Assembly: GCF_030817315.1 (NCBI RefSeq)
Contig: NZ_JAUSZF010000001.1
Location: 1,100,501-1,164,500 of the forward strand
Direction of reading: 5' to 3'
From: Sphingomonas faeni
Lineage (GTDB): Bacteria > Pseudomonadota > Alphaproteobacteria > Sphingomonadales > Sphingomonadaceae
Length of the DNA stretch: 64,000 nucleotides
The notes under the pieces were generated by a model. The model ran no database searches, was not told where the DNA came from, and was given only the letters and a program-made list of their open reading frames with translations. Shown piece by piece: positions 27,880-37,411 of this stretch. The position numbers were made by a program, and so were the translations under genes. Position 1 is the stretch's first letter. Each line of letters begins with the position of its first letter.

Positions 27880-29025
27880 TCAGGCGGCTCCGAAATGGGT
27901 GAGGATCTGCGCGGCATCGAGGCCTGCACGGGTGGGTGGCGCACCGGCACGGGCGTCGAAGGCGAGGTCGTAGCGACCGTAGCGACCGGTCAGCGTCACG
28001 TCGGCGGCGCGCGCGCGGGCGCATCCCTTAGCGCATCCGGAGACATGGAGGCGGCCGGTGACGTGAGGAGCGAGACGGTGGGCTAGGTTGCGGGTTTCTA
28101 CCGTGGCTTGCGGGCACGACGGCGCGCCGACGCAGGCATCTACGAGGAGGATCGGTGCGGATGGAGCGGTGATGAAGTCGGCCGGGTCAGGCTGGACCGT
28201 AAGCAGCGCGACGGCCTCGCAGATCACGATATGCCACGGGGTCGGGCGGATCGCTACGATTGCGGGTTCGGCTTCGAGGAGGCGGCGCAACGCCGACGTT
28301 GCAACGCGACCGAATGGCAGGCCGAGGGCAGTGCCGAGCAGGTGCCGGCCGGGCTGGGCCCGGTCGATGGATGCGGCGGAGGCTTCTGTTGCAGCGGCCC
28401 AATAGGGAAGCGCCGCGGCGTGTCGCGCCATACGGCCACTGGCGGTGCCGCCGCTCTCGACGAACCAGTGGGCAAGCGCGATCAAATGATCGACTTCGGT
28501 GCCGGGCGCCAACGGCGTACCGAGGTCACGGCCATCTGCGCGAAGGACCAAATGGCCGGAGGCGGCGCGTTCGATCCGAAAGTCTGCGGGGGCGTCCTTG
28601 AGCGTCGGCGCGGCGCCGGCGTCGATCGCGAAACCGAATTTGCCGGGAAGATCGGGCAGTTCCGGCAGGCGGGCGCGCAATGCCGCGGCGATGCGGTGCG
28701 TATCGTCGCCGGCGCGCCACTCGGGGGCAACGAGGAGGTTGGCGCGCGCCTCTCGGGTCGGATCCGGGTCGATCAGGCCGAGGTCGAGCAATGCTTCGAT
28801 CAGCGGACGCCAGCTATCCTCGCGAACGCCGCGTATCTGGAGATTGCCGCGGGTGGTGGCGTCGATCTGGCCGTTGCCGTACGCCGTTGCCGCTTCGCAT
28901 AAGCCGAGCACCTGGACGCGTGTGAGCCGCCCGAGCGGGGGACGGACGCGCACTAGCAGGCCGTCGCCCGCCATCATCGGGCGCCACGCGTCGGGGCACC
29001 AGCCTTTGACCTCGAATGCGTTCAT
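27880..29025 (-). CDS. cobG: Precorrin-3B synthase (O2-dependent)
   Basis: CobG is a nitrite/sulfite-reductase-like monooxygenase that hydroxylates precorrin-3A at C-20 and forms the gamma-lactone, using oxygen. The 381-residue protein has GDGLLVRVRPPLGRLT, the TRGNLQIRG motif and a [4Fe-4S] site near the C terminus: Cys in DACVGAPSCPQATVET and the pair in VSGCAKGCA. Its presence proves the pathway here is the aerobic form. The start overlaps cobN by 4 bases. Confidence 0.93.
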   Translation of the reverse strand: MNAFEVKGWCPDAWRPMMAGDGLLVRVRPPLGRLTRVQVLGLCEAATAYGNGQIDATTRGNLQIRGVREDSWRPLIEALLDLGLIDPDPTREARANLLVAPEWRAGDDTHRIAAALRARLPELPDLPGKFGFAIDAGAAPTLKDAPADFRIERAASGHLVLRADGRDLGTPLAPGTEVDHLIALAHWFVESGGTASGRMARHAAALPYWAAATEASAASIDRAQPGRHLLGTALGLPFGRVATSALRRLLEAEPAIVAIRPTPWHIVICEAVALLTVQPDPADFITAPSAPILLVDACVGAPSCPQATVETRNLAHRLAPHVTGRLHVSGCAKGCARARAADVTLTGRYGRYDLAFDARAGAPPTRAGLDAAQILTHFGAA

Positions 29026-32000
29026 GCCCGCAGGTCCAGCGCTGCAAGGATCGAGTTGCGACGGGTCGGCCAGAGGTCTGCGGCGTGGAGCGCGGCGAAC
29101 CGCGCCTGCATCGCTGCGAGCGCACCCGGGTTGGCTTCGGCGAGGAAGGCGTGGACGTCGTCGCGGCCTAGCGTCGCGTCGTAATAGAGGTCGATCAGTT
29201 CTGGGCGGACCGCGCTGGCGAGATGCGTGAAGGCGCCGAGGTGATCGAGCGTGGCGGCGATCTCCGCTCCCCCGCGAAAGCCGTGGCGCATCATGCCGTC
29301 GACCCAGGCTGGGTTGGCGGCGCGGGCGTGGACGACGCGGGCGATCTCTTCCTTGAGCGGGCGGGCCTTGGCCTGGTCCGGGTTCCGTGCGTCGAGGTGG
29401 TAGAGCGTGGCGCTCCCTCCTGCGACCGATTGCGCGGCGGCGAAGCCGGCTTCGTGCGCGGCATAGTCGGCGGCGAGAAGGAGGTCGGTTTCGGGCAGGT
29501 CCTGGACGTGGACGAAGGCATCAGCTGCAGCGACGCGGTCGCGGATGCCGGTCGGGTCGAACGTGTCGTTGCCGTCGTCGAGCGCGTGGCTGGAGGCGGA
29601 CAGCCACGCTTTGCCGGCTTCCAGTCGCGCCGCTGGCGTGTAGGTTTCGGCGGCGTCGCCCATGCTAAGGCCGTAGCGGCCGGGTTCGGGGCCGTAGACG
29701 CGAGCGCTGACGGGCTTGCCGACGAAGGGATTCCAGTCTGCCGGTTCGTCGCGTGCAGCGAGCGCTCGGACGGTCTGGCCGAACATCGTGCAGAGCGTTG
29801 GGAAGGCGTCGCGGAACAGGCCGGAGACACGAAGCGTGACGTCGATGCGGGGGCGGTCGAAGTTCGCCAGCGGCAGGATCTCGACGCCCCTCACGCGGTC
29901 CGACTGCATGTCCCACACTGGCTCCGCGCCGAGCAGGTGGAGCGCCATCGCGAACTCTTCGCCTGCGGTCCGCATTGTCGCAGACGCCCAGAGATCGACG
30001 ACGAGATTGCGGGGGTAGTCGCCGTGATCCTGCAGATGACGGCGGACGAGTTCGTCGGCGAGCTTTACGCCTTGGGTATGGGCGGCGCGCGAGGGGACTG
30101 CACGCGGATCGGTGGTGTAGAGGTTGCGGCCGGTCGGGAGGACGTCGGCGCGGCCTCGCCACGGGGAGCCGGAGGGGCCTGATGCGACGCGTTTGCCTTG
30201 GAGCGCGGACCGGAGACCGAGGCGTTCGGCGGCGCCGTGCTCGCCGCGGCCGTAGATATGGAGGCCGTCGCCGTACTGGCTTTCCTTCACGTCACAGACG
30301 AACGTGTCGATGCGGGTGATCGCTTCCGACTGGGACTGCGCGTCGTCGAGGCCCAGCGTGGCGGCGAGGCCGGTGGCGGTGGCTTCGTCGCGGATGTCGC
30401 GTTGCAGGCGGTCGCGGCGCGCGGGATCGAGGCCGTCGGCGTTGGAGAATTCGTCGAGCAGCGCTTCGAGGCGGCCGAGACCGGCGCCGGTGCGGGTGCG
30501 TTCGAGCGGCGGCGGGACGTGGCCGAGCGTGACCGCGCCGATGCGGCGTTTGGCTTGCGCCGCTTCGCCGGGGTCGTTGACGATGAACGGGTAGATGACG
30601 GGCATCGCGCCGACGAGCGCTTCGGGCCAGCAGGCGTCGAACAGCGCGACCGACTTGCCGGGGAGCCATTCGAGCGTGCCGTGCGCGCCGACATGGACCA
30701 GCGCATCGGTGCCACGCGCGTGAAGCCAGAGGTAGAAGGCGACATAGGCGTGGCAAGGGCAGCGCGAGAGGTCGTGATACTCTTCCGCACGGTGCTCGGT
30801 TCGGCCGCGTTCGGGTTGGAGGGCGACGAGCGCCCCGCCCCGGTCGATCGCGGTGAAAGCGAAGTCTCCCGTTGGATCGCCCCACGTTTCCCGAAGGTCC
30901 TTTCGCAGAGCTTCGGGGAGGTGCACGAGGGCTTTGCGGTACTCGGCGAGCGGCCAGTGGATGCGCGAGGTGGCCAGATCGGTTGCGTCGGGCGTGATCG
31001 CGTAGCCGACTTCGGTCAGGTCGGCGAGGATCGCTTGCGTAGAGGCGAGCGCGTCGAGGCCGACGGCGTGCGCCATCTGGTAAGCCTTGCCTGGATAGGT
31101 CGAGAGGACGATCGCGATGCGGTGGTCGGCGACGGGTTTGCTGGCAAGGTTCGTCCAGGCTTCGATCCGCGCAGCGATCGCAGTGATGCGCGCGGGGTCG
31201 GCGCGGTGTTCGCGGCGGGTGTATTCGAGGTCACCGTCCCTCGCCGCGGCTTCCTTGAAGCTGGCGACGCCGGCGAAGAGGCGGCCGTCCACTTCGGGAA
31301 GGACCACGTGCATGGCGAGGTCGGCGGGCGACAGGCCGCGGGTGGCACCGGCCCAGGCTGCGCGGTCGGAGGTGGCGAGCGCAATCTGGAAGACGGGGAC
31401 GTTGGCGCCGTCGAGTGGGGTCGTGTCGCTCGCGCCGCGTGCAGAGAACGCGGTGGCGTTGACGATCGCAGCGGGCTTCAGGGCCGTGACCCAGCGGGAT
31501 AGCCAACCGGCTGCGTCTGGGGCTTTCAAGGAGGGCGCGAAGAGGCCGATGACGTCGAAGCCTCGCGCCGTCAGTTCGGCATGGAGCGCTTCAATCGGGT
31601 GGAGGTCTGCGGCGGTCAAGTAGGAGCGGTAGAATACGACCAGCACGCGGGGGCGGTGCGCGTTGAGCTCGAATGCGGCCGGGCAGGTCACGCCGTCGTG
31701 CGGTTGCCAGCCGCCGACGTCGGCGATCGCTCGGACGCCGGTTACCGGGCCTGCGTAGCAGCCGGCGGCCAGTGCGAACTGGGCCAGCGCCGCTTGGGCC
31801 GCAACCGCGCCGCCGGTGTCGCAGAGATGGGCCAGGCGGCGCAGCGTCGACAGCGGGATCGTCGAAGCGGCGTCGAGGCGCGTGTCGATGCGACCGTCCG
31901 CGGCGAGAACAGCGAGCGCGATGCCCTTCTCGCGTGCGAGGTTTTCGACCTGTTGCAGGCCGTAGCTCCAATAGGAGCGGCCCCCGATCAGCCGAATCAG

Positions 32001-32255
32001 GATGCCCTTCGCGCCGGCCAACGTTTGCTCGACATAGGTGTCTACTGAGAGCGGGTGCTGGAGCGCGGTCAGGTTTGCGAGGCGGAGCGACGGCAGTCGG
32101 CTTCCGGCGGCATCCGCACGTCTCCAGCCCGCGGCGAACGCGCCGAGGTCACCGTCGGAGAAGGACAGGACGACGAGATCTGCGGGGGATTGGGCCAGGT
32201 CCTGCGGGACCGCGCTTTCCTCCAGCCCGTGGGTCTCGCGGAAGACGACGTGCAT
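29022..32255 (-). CDS. cobN: Cobaltochelatase large subunit CobN
   Basis: CobN binds hydrogenobyrinate a,c-diamide and inserts cobalt with the ATPase partners CobS and CobT. The 1077-residue protein has the CobN/BchH-type architecture, including IRLIGGRSYWSYGLQQ, the HVGAHGTLEWLPGK histidine/glutamate motif and KESQYGDGLHIYGRGE. It is somewhat shorter than the roughly 1275-residue Pseudomonas denitrificans enzyme but has both ends. CobS and CobT are not in the window. Only six bases separate it from cobW. Confidence 0.95.
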   Translation of the reverse strand: MHVVFRETHGLEESAVPQDLAQSPADLVVLSFSDGDLGAFAAGWRRADAAGSRLPSLRLANLTALQHPLSVDTYVEQTLAGAKGILIRLIGGRSYWSYGLQQVENLAREKGIALAVLAADGRIDTRLDAASTIPLSTLRRLAHLCDTGGAVAAQAALAQFALAAGCYAGPVTGVRAIADVGGWQPHDGVTCPAAFELNAHRPRVLVVFYRSYLTAADLHPIEALHAELTARGFDVIGLFAPSLKAPDAAGWLSRWVTALKPAAIVNATAFSARGASDTTPLDGANVPVFQIALATSDRAAWAGATRGLSPADLAMHVVLPEVDGRLFAGVASFKEAAARDGDLEYTRREHRADPARITAIAARIEAWTNLASKPVADHRIAIVLSTYPGKAYQMAHAVGLDALASTQAILADLTEVGYAITPDATDLATSRIHWPLAEYRKALVHLPEALRKDLRETWGDPTGDFAFTAIDRGGALVALQPERGRTEHRAEEYHDLSRCPCHAYVAFYLWLHARGTDALVHVGAHGTLEWLPGKSVALFDACWPEALVGAMPVIYPFIVNDPGEAAQAKRRIGAVTLGHVPPPLERTRTGAGLGRLEALLDEFSNADGLDPARRDRLQRDIRDEATATGLAATLGLDDAQSQSEAITRIDTFVCDVKESQYGDGLHIYGRGEHGAAERLGLRSALQGKRVASGPSGSPWRGRADVLPTGRNLYTTDPRAVPSRAAHTQGVKLADELVRRHLQDHGDYPRNLVVDLWASATMRTAGEEFAMALHLLGAEPVWDMQSDRVRGVEILPLANFDRPRIDVTLRVSGLFRDAFPTLCTMFGQTVRALAARDEPADWNPFVGKPVSARVYGPEPGRYGLSMGDAAETYTPAARLEAGKAWLSASSHALDDGNDTFDPTGIRDRVAAADAFVHVQDLPETDLLLAADYAAHEAGFAAAQSVAGGSATLYHLDARNPDQAKARPLKEEIARVVHARAANPAWVDGMMRHGFRGGAEIAATLDHLGAFTHLASAVRPELIDLYYDATLGRDDVHAFLAEANPGALAAMQARFAALHAADLWPTRRNSILAALDLRA

Positions 32256-32261
32256 CGGGGC

Positions 32262-33299
32262 TCAGGCGTCCAGCGCGGCCTTGATGCGGGCCTCGTCGAT
32301 GCGGTCGTGCTCGGCGATGACCACGAGTTGCGTGCGGCGTGGTTCGCCTGCGCGCCACGGGCGATCGTATTGCGTGCGGACGCGGGCGCCGACGGCCTGG
32401 ACGAGCAGGCGCATCGGCTTGCCGGCGACCGCCGCGTAACCCTTCACGCGAAGGATGTCGGCGCTGCGGGCGAGCGCCTCGATCTTCGCGGTCAGGTCGG
32501 CAGGGTCGGCGATTTCGCCGAGTTCGACGACGACGCTGTCGAAATCGTCATGCTCGTGGTCGTCCTCGCCGTCGTGGTGCGAGGGGCGGCTGGCAATGTC
32601 GTCTTCGGCAGCGGCGTTGAGGCCGAGGATTACGCGGGGATCGATGACACCGTCGGTCAGGTCGATGACCGGGAGCGGCCGTGCGGACTCGGCGGCGATC
32701 ACGGCGCGCGCCTTGGCAACGCCTTCGGGGCCGGCGAGGTCGACCTTGGTCAGCAGTACGAGATCTGCGCAGGCGAGCTGGTCCTCGAACACTTCCGACA
32801 GCGGCGTCTCGTGGTCGACGCTGGGGTCTGCGGCGCGCTGGGCGTCGAGCGCGGCGACGTCGGGGGCGAAGCGACCGGCGGCGACCGCCTCTGCATCGGC
32901 CAGCGCGATGACGCCGTCGACGGTGATGCGCGAGCGGATCGCGGGCCAGTCGAATGCCTTCAGCAGCGGCTTGGGCAGCGCTAGGCCGGAGGTCTCGATC
33001 AGGATGTGGTCGGGGCGCGGGTCGAGTGCGAGCAGCGTTTCGACGGTCGGGATAAAGTCGTCGGCGACGGTGCAGCAGATGCAGCCATTGGCCAGCTCGA
33101 CGACGTTTTCGGCGGGGCAATCGGGGATCGCGCAGCCCTTGAGGATGTCGCCGTCGATGCCGAGCGTGCCGAATTCGTTTACCACGACCGCGAGGCGGCG
33201 GCCGTTCGCGTTGCGGATCAGGTGGCTGATGAGCGTCGTCTTGCCGGCACCGAGGAAGCCGGTGACGATGGTGACGGGGACCTTTGAAAGATCGGACAT
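32262..33299 (-). CDS. cobW: CobW GTPase (metal chaperone)
   Basis: A G3E-family P-loop GTPase thought to deliver cobalt to the chelatase. The 345-residue protein has the P-loop GFLGAGKTTLI (about residues 14-24), the metal motif NGCICC with both cysteines, the EFGTLGIDGD segment and TKVDL. A His/Asp-rich stretch (SHHDGEDDHEHDD, about 240-252) is a likely metal-binding loop. It is the first gene of the operon, directly downstream of a cobalamin riboswitch. Confidence 0.94.
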   Translation of the reverse strand: MSDLSKVPVTIVTGFLGAGKTTLISHLIRNANGRRLAVVVNEFGTLGIDGDILKGCAIPDCPAENVVELANGCICCTVADDFIPTVETLLALDPRPDHILIETSGLALPKPLLKAFDWPAIRSRITVDGVIALADAEAVAAGRFAPDVAALDAQRAADPSVDHETPLSEVFEDQLACADLVLLTKVDLAGPEGVAKARAVIAAESARPLPVIDLTDGVIDPRVILGLNAAAEDDIASRPSHHDGEDDHEHDDFDSVVVELGEIADPADLTAKIEALARSADILRVKGYAAVAGKPMRLLVQAVGARVRTQYDRPWRAGEPRRTQLVVIAEHDRIDEARIKAALDA

Positions 33300-33417
33300 G
33301 ATTATTTCCTCGACGTCTGAAGCACACGCACGCGCGACCTTTCGGCCGCACGCGTTCGTCGCTCAGACGGAGTACCGTGCCGCGACCATCCCCTGGATCG
33401 TAGCAAGAGCGACCATT

Positions 33418-33610
33418 GCGCTGGCAGGTCTCCTGGCTCGCGGGTCGAGGCTCGACGTACGCCTTCCCAGGTTTTCACCCAGTGGCTGCCCTCCGAAACG
33501 AAGGGCGTGTGCATCTCGCTCACCGCTTACAGTTGCAGGGACAGCCGCGGCATTGGGAGGACATCCTCCCGCACCGCATTCCCATTCAAGCCCTTCCGGG
33601 CACCGGCGCG
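33418..33610 (-). promoter_or_regulatory. Cobalamin riboswitch upstream of cobW
   Basis: On the minus strand this leader has the conserved GGTGCCCGGAAGGG start (bases 33591-33604), the central CCGCGGCTGTCCCTGCAACT core, the B12 box AGCCACTG (33480-33487) and the terminal GCCAGGAGACCTGCCAG (33421-33437). It ends about 120 bases before cobW. High adenosylcobalamin should switch off the whole cob operon. Confidence 0.93.
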
Positions 33611-33688
33611 ATCTGTGAGGTTCGGTGGAACCGAGCCTCCGGGGTGGGGTTAGAGGAATTCCGGGGGCGTGCCAATGCACTCCACCTC

Positions 33689-33775
33689 CGTCATCCTGAC
33701 GAAAGTCAGGACCCAGAGCCACGCACGATTCGGTGCTTGGCTCTGGGTCCCGGGTCGAGCCCGGGATGACGAAGG
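33689..33775. repeat. Imperfect palindromic intergenic repeat
   Basis: The element starts CGTCATCCTGACGAAAGTCA and ends GGGATGACGAAGG, with an internal inverted pair around CCCAGAGCCA / TGGCTCTGGG. The same left half recurs at 41811. It lies between the NiCoT gene and the cobW riboswitch. It looks like a dispersed REP-type element and may also act as a terminator. Confidence 0.7.
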
Positions 33776-33780
33776 TAATA

Positions 33781-34830
33781 TTACCCGTGCACCACCTCGA
33801 TCTCGTCGAAGCGTTTCCAGCGGTAGATGGCGAAGCTCAGGACCCAGCACAGCACGAACAGGCCGATGATCGCGAAGCCGAGGCCGTTGAAGTTCTCGCC
33901 GAGTGCGGCTGCCAGATCCCAGATGCCGCCGGTCAGGCCGAGCTTTGCGCCGAGCAGCGCGAGCGTCTCGATACCTCCGATCGCGATCGCGACTATGGCG
34001 GAGATCAGCGTGATGGTGATGTTGTAATAGAGCTTGCGGATCGGCTTCACGAACGCCCATTCGTACGCGCCTAGCATGACGACGCCGTCCGCCGTGTCGA
34101 CCAGCGCCATGCCGGTCGCGAACAGCACGGGGAGGACGAGCACGGTGCCGATCGACAGACCGTCGGCGGCCTGGCTCGCGGAAAGGCCGAGGATCGCGAC
34201 CTCCGTGGCGGTGTCGAAGCCGAGGCCGAACAGGAAGCCGAGCGGGGCCATGTGCCAGCTTCGGGTCACCAGCCGGAACATCGGGCGAAACAGCCGCGCG
34301 AGCAGGCCGCGACTGCCGAGCAGCAGGTCGAGATCCTCCTCGACATAGGTGCCGCCGCCGCGGACGTGGCCGAAGGTGCGCCAGACCGAGCGGAGGATGA
34401 TGAGGTTCATCGCGGCGATCGTGAAGAGGAACAGCGCGGAGATCATCGTCGCGACCACGCCGCCGACCTGCTTGAACGCCTCGAACTGCGACAGTGCGCT
34501 GGCGGTGAGTGCGATCGCGACGGCAGCGATGAGCACGATCCCCGAATGGCCGATCGCGAACCAGAAGCCGACGGCGATCGGGCGCTGGCCTTCCTGCATG
34601 AGTTTGCGGGTTACGTTGTCGATCGCGGCGATGTGGTCGGCGTCGACTGCGTGACGCAGGCCCAATCCCCAGGCGAGCAAGGTCGTGCCGAGCATGAGGG
34701 GCTGCGCGTGGAACAGCGAGAATGCCCAGCCCCAGGCGGCGATATTTGCCGCGACCAGCCCTGCGAACAGCCAGCCGATGCGCTTGCGGGTCGAAACCCG
34801 CGTCGATCTCTCGAATGTTGAAGTCGTCAT
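33781..34830 (-). CDS. NiCoT-family nickel/cobalt permease
   Basis: An inner-membrane transporter for Co2+ or Ni2+. From ATG 34830 the protein is about 349 residues with around eight hydrophobic segments. The family signature HAVDADH (HX4DH) is in RHAVDADHIAAIDN, and GFWFAIGHSGIVL and LGFLFGLGFDTATEV are the second and third NiCoT motifs. The cobalamin riboswitch upstream points to cobalt as the physiological metal. Longer in-frame starts exist within the leader but lack family similarity. Confidence 0.94.
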   Translation of the reverse strand: MTTSTFERSTRVSTRKRIGWLFAGLVAANIAAWGWAFSLFHAQPLMLGTTLLAWGLGLRHAVDADHIAAIDNVTRKLMQEGQRPIAVGFWFAIGHSGIVLIAAVAIALTASALSQFEAFKQVGGVVATMISALFLFTIAAMNLIILRSVWRTFGHVRGGGTYVEEDLDLLLGSRGLLARLFRPMFRLVTRSWHMAPLGFLFGLGFDTATEVAILGLSASQAADGLSIGTVLVLPVLFATGMALVDTADGVVMLGAYEWAFVKPIRKLYYNITITLISAIVAIAIGGIETLALLGAKLGLTGGIWDLAAALGENFNGLGFAIIGLFVLCWVLSFAIYRWKRFDEIEVVHG

Positions 34831-35024
34831 GCACAAACCCCGCAGCGTCCGACGAGGACCGGGGCCTGCCGCGAACGGCCGGGACATACGACGACCGGAC
34901 GCCATGAGCGGCCGACGCACGACGCCGATGCGGCCCCCGCCACATGGTCGTCGCTCAGCCAGTGTCACGCAGGCGGCGTTCACCGTGCCTCGGCCACCCC
35001 CTGGACCGGGACAAGAGCGACCAG

Positions 35025-35215
35025 ACGCCGGCAGGTCTCCTGGCTCGCGGGTCGTTGCTCGATGCACGCCTTCCCAGGCTTTGCGGCCCAGTGGCTGCCC
35101 TCGCGTAGAGGGCTCGTGCGTCTCGCTCGCCGCTTACAGTTGCAGGGACAGCCGCGGCATAGGACGGCGAACCGTCCGCACCGCATTCCCAATCAAGCCC
35201 TTCCGGGCACCGACG
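35025..35215 (-). promoter_or_regulatory. Cobalamin riboswitch upstream of NiCoT gene
   Basis: A second B12 riboswitch on the minus strand. Conserved parts: GGTGCCCGGAAGGG (35198-35211), the CCGCGGCTGTCCCTGCAACT core, B12 box AGCCACTG (35089-35096) and GCCAGGAGACCTGCCGG (35028-35044). It closely resembles the one upstream of cobW, including part of the flank beyond the B12 box. A leader of about 195 bases separates it from the permease start, leaving room for a terminator or anti-terminator. Confidence 0.92.
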
Positions 35216-35302
35216 CGATCACGGGAAACGGCTGGAAGCCGCATCCCGCGCGATCGGTACCCTGCTTTCGCCAATGTGCCAACGGGCGTGCCAACGGGCG
35301 TG

Positions 35303-37411
35303 CTATTTCGCGACGCCCAGCTGTTGCAGCATGAACGCCTGCCATTCCGAATTCTGGCGATAGCGTTCGAAGCGGCCGGACTTGCCTCCGTGCCCTGCCT
35401 CCATGTTGACGCGGAACAGCAGCGGGTTCTTGTCGGTCTTCAGTTCGCGGAGCTTGGCGACCCATTTGGTCGGCTCGTAATATTGCACCTGGCTGTCCCA
35501 TAGCCCGGTGCCGACGTAGAGTGCCGGATACGCCGTCGCCTTGACGTTGTCGTACGGCGAGTAGCTCAGCATGTAGTCGTACGACGCCTTCTGCGCGGGG
35601 TTGCCCCATTCGTCGTACTCGAACGTCGTCAGCGGGATCGACGCGTCGAGCATCGTCGTAACCACGTCGACGAACGGGACCTGCGCGATGATCAGTTTGT
35701 AGTCCGCCGGCGCCATGTTCGCGACGCCGCCCATCAGCAGCCCGCCCGCACTGCCGCCCATCGCCGCGACGCGGTCCTTGGCGGCGTATTTTTGCGCGAC
35801 GAGATAGCGGGTGACGTCGATGAAGTCGGTGAAGCTGTTCTTCTTGTTGAGCAGGTGGCCGTCGTCATACCAGCCGCGGCCCATCTCCTGCCCGCCGCGG
35901 ATATGCGCAATCGCGTAGACGACGCCGCGATCGAGCAGGTCTATGCGGCCAGGGTCGACGGCGGGGTCGCTCGAGATGCCGTAGCTGCCATAGGCGTATT
36001 GGAAGAGCGGCGCGGTGCCGTCGCGCTTGGTGCCCTTGGCGTAGACCAGCGATACGGGGATCCGCGTGCCGTCTCGCGCGGGCGCCCAGACGCGTTCGGT
36101 GACGTATTTTGCGGGGTCGTATCCCGGCACCGGGGCGACCTTCAGCGCGCGCCGCTCGCCGGTTTTGGCGTTGACCTCGTAGGTGGTGGTCGGCGTGACT
36201 AGCGATCCATAGGTGTAGCGGACCCACGGCGTTGCGATTTCCTCGTTGACGTCGAGCGACATGCGATAGGCGGGTTCGTCGGCGGTGACCGCAGTCGACT
36301 TGCCCGCATCGTTCAGGACGCGGATCATGCGGTTGCCGCCCTCGCGTTGGTCGATCGCGACGAAGCCTTCGAAGGGCTTGAAGCCCTCGATGAAGACGGT
36401 GTCGCTGGCGGGCGTCAGGTCGCGCCATGCGGCCGTTCCCTTGGCGAGATCGGCATCGGCGACGGTGACGAGCTTGTAGTTCTTCGCGTCCTTGTTGGTG
36501 CGGATGATCCAGCGGTTGCCGATGTGATCCGCGCCGTAGCGGAACTCGCGCGCCCTTGGGGCGACGATCGTGAAGCTGGTTGGCGCGGCGGCGGCAGCGC
36601 AGCGTTGCTCGTCGCTGACCGTGCTGCTCACGCCGATGCAGACGAACTTGTCATCGGCGGTGCGCGAGACGCCCATCGAGTAGGTGTCGTCCTTTTCTTC
36701 GTACAGCAACCGGTCGCTGGCGGCGGGTGTGCCGAGGACGTGCGCCTTCACGCGGTAGCCCCGGAGCGTCACCGGGTCCTTCTCGACATAGAGAATGGTC
36801 TTGTTGTCGTCCGCCCAGACGACGTTCGGCTCGATGTTCGAGAGCGTGTCGGCGATCGCCGCACCGGTGGCGAGGTCCTTCACCTTGAGGACGTATTGGC
36901 GACGGCCGACGGTGTCTTCGGCCCAGGCGACGCGGGCGTTGTCGGGGCTCACCGCCCAGTCGCTGAGCGCGAAGAAGCTGTGGCCCTTCGCCATCGCCGG
37001 CTCGTCGAACAGCGTTTCGGCGGGCGCGGTGCGGCTGCCCTTGCGGCGCTCCAGGATCGGGTAATCCGCGCCGGTCTGGAACCGTGAGCCGTAATAATAG
37101 CCGTTCTTCGCATACGGCGCCGAACTGTCGTCCTGCTTGATATGCGAGACGGTCTCTTCGTAAAGCTTGGCCTGGAGCGGCTTCAGCGAGGCGAGCTCCG
37201 CGTCGGCATAGGCGTTCTCGGCGGCAAGATAGGCGAGCATCTCGGGGTTCTTCCGCGTGTCGTCGCGCAGCCAGTAATAGTCGTCCTCGCGCGCGCCATT
37301 GGGCGACGTCACCTGGAACGGCTTCTTCGCCACGCGCGGGGGCTGGACCTGCGCCACCGCCGCCGTCGAGACCAGCGCCACGCCGGCCAGCATCATGTAC
37401 CGTATCGTCAT
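35303..37411 (-). CDS. Secreted S9 prolyl-oligopeptidase / oligopeptidase B-like protease
   Basis: A serine peptidase with an N-terminal beta-propeller and a C-terminal alpha/beta hydrolase domain. From ATG 37411 the product is about 702 residues and starts with a signal peptide ending AAVAQV. The oligopeptidase signature DDYYWLRDD is present, and the catalytic serine is in GGSAGG. The late histidine is in NMEAGHGGKSGR. The pairing with oligopeptidase B motifs suggests cleavage after basic residues, but signal-peptide forms may have broader specificity. The start overlaps the stop of the next S9 gene by 4 bases. Confidence 0.9.
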   Translation of the reverse strand: MTIRYMMLAGVALVSTAAVAQVQPPRVAKKPFQVTSPNGAREDDYYWLRDDTRKNPEMLAYLAAENAYADAELASLKPLQAKLYEETVSHIKQDDSSAPYAKNGYYYGSRFQTGADYPILERRKGSRTAPAETLFDEPAMAKGHSFFALSDWAVSPDNARVAWAEDTVGRRQYVLKVKDLATGAAIADTLSNIEPNVVWADDNKTILYVEKDPVTLRGYRVKAHVLGTPAASDRLLYEEKDDTYSMGVSRTADDKFVCIGVSSTVSDEQRCAAAAAPTSFTIVAPRAREFRYGADHIGNRWIIRTNKDAKNYKLVTVADADLAKGTAAWRDLTPASDTVFIEGFKPFEGFVAIDQREGGNRMIRVLNDAGKSTAVTADEPAYRMSLDVNEEIATPWVRYTYGSLVTPTTTYEVNAKTGERRALKVAPVPGYDPAKYVTERVWAPARDGTRIPVSLVYAKGTKRDGTAPLFQYAYGSYGISSDPAVDPGRIDLLDRGVVYAIAHIRGGQEMGRGWYDDGHLLNKKNSFTDFIDVTRYLVAQKYAAKDRVAAMGGSAGGLLMGGVANMAPADYKLIIAQVPFVDVVTTMLDASIPLTTFEYDEWGNPAQKASYDYMLSYSPYDNVKATAYPALYVGTGLWDSQVQYYEPTKWVAKLRELKTDKNPLLFRVNMEAGHGGKSGRFERYRQNSEWQAFMLQQLGVAK

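Noticed and set aside
29223..31502. Long plus-strand frames opposite cobN
   Set aside because: They mirror the codon pattern of cobN and contain no recognisable motif; the riboswitch and operon structure support only the minus strand.
33300..33420. Tight coupling of the cobW riboswitch to an intrinsic terminator
   Set aside because: I could not find a clear hairpin with a T-run between the riboswitch and cobW, so I do not assign the mechanism (terminator versus ribosome-binding-site masking).
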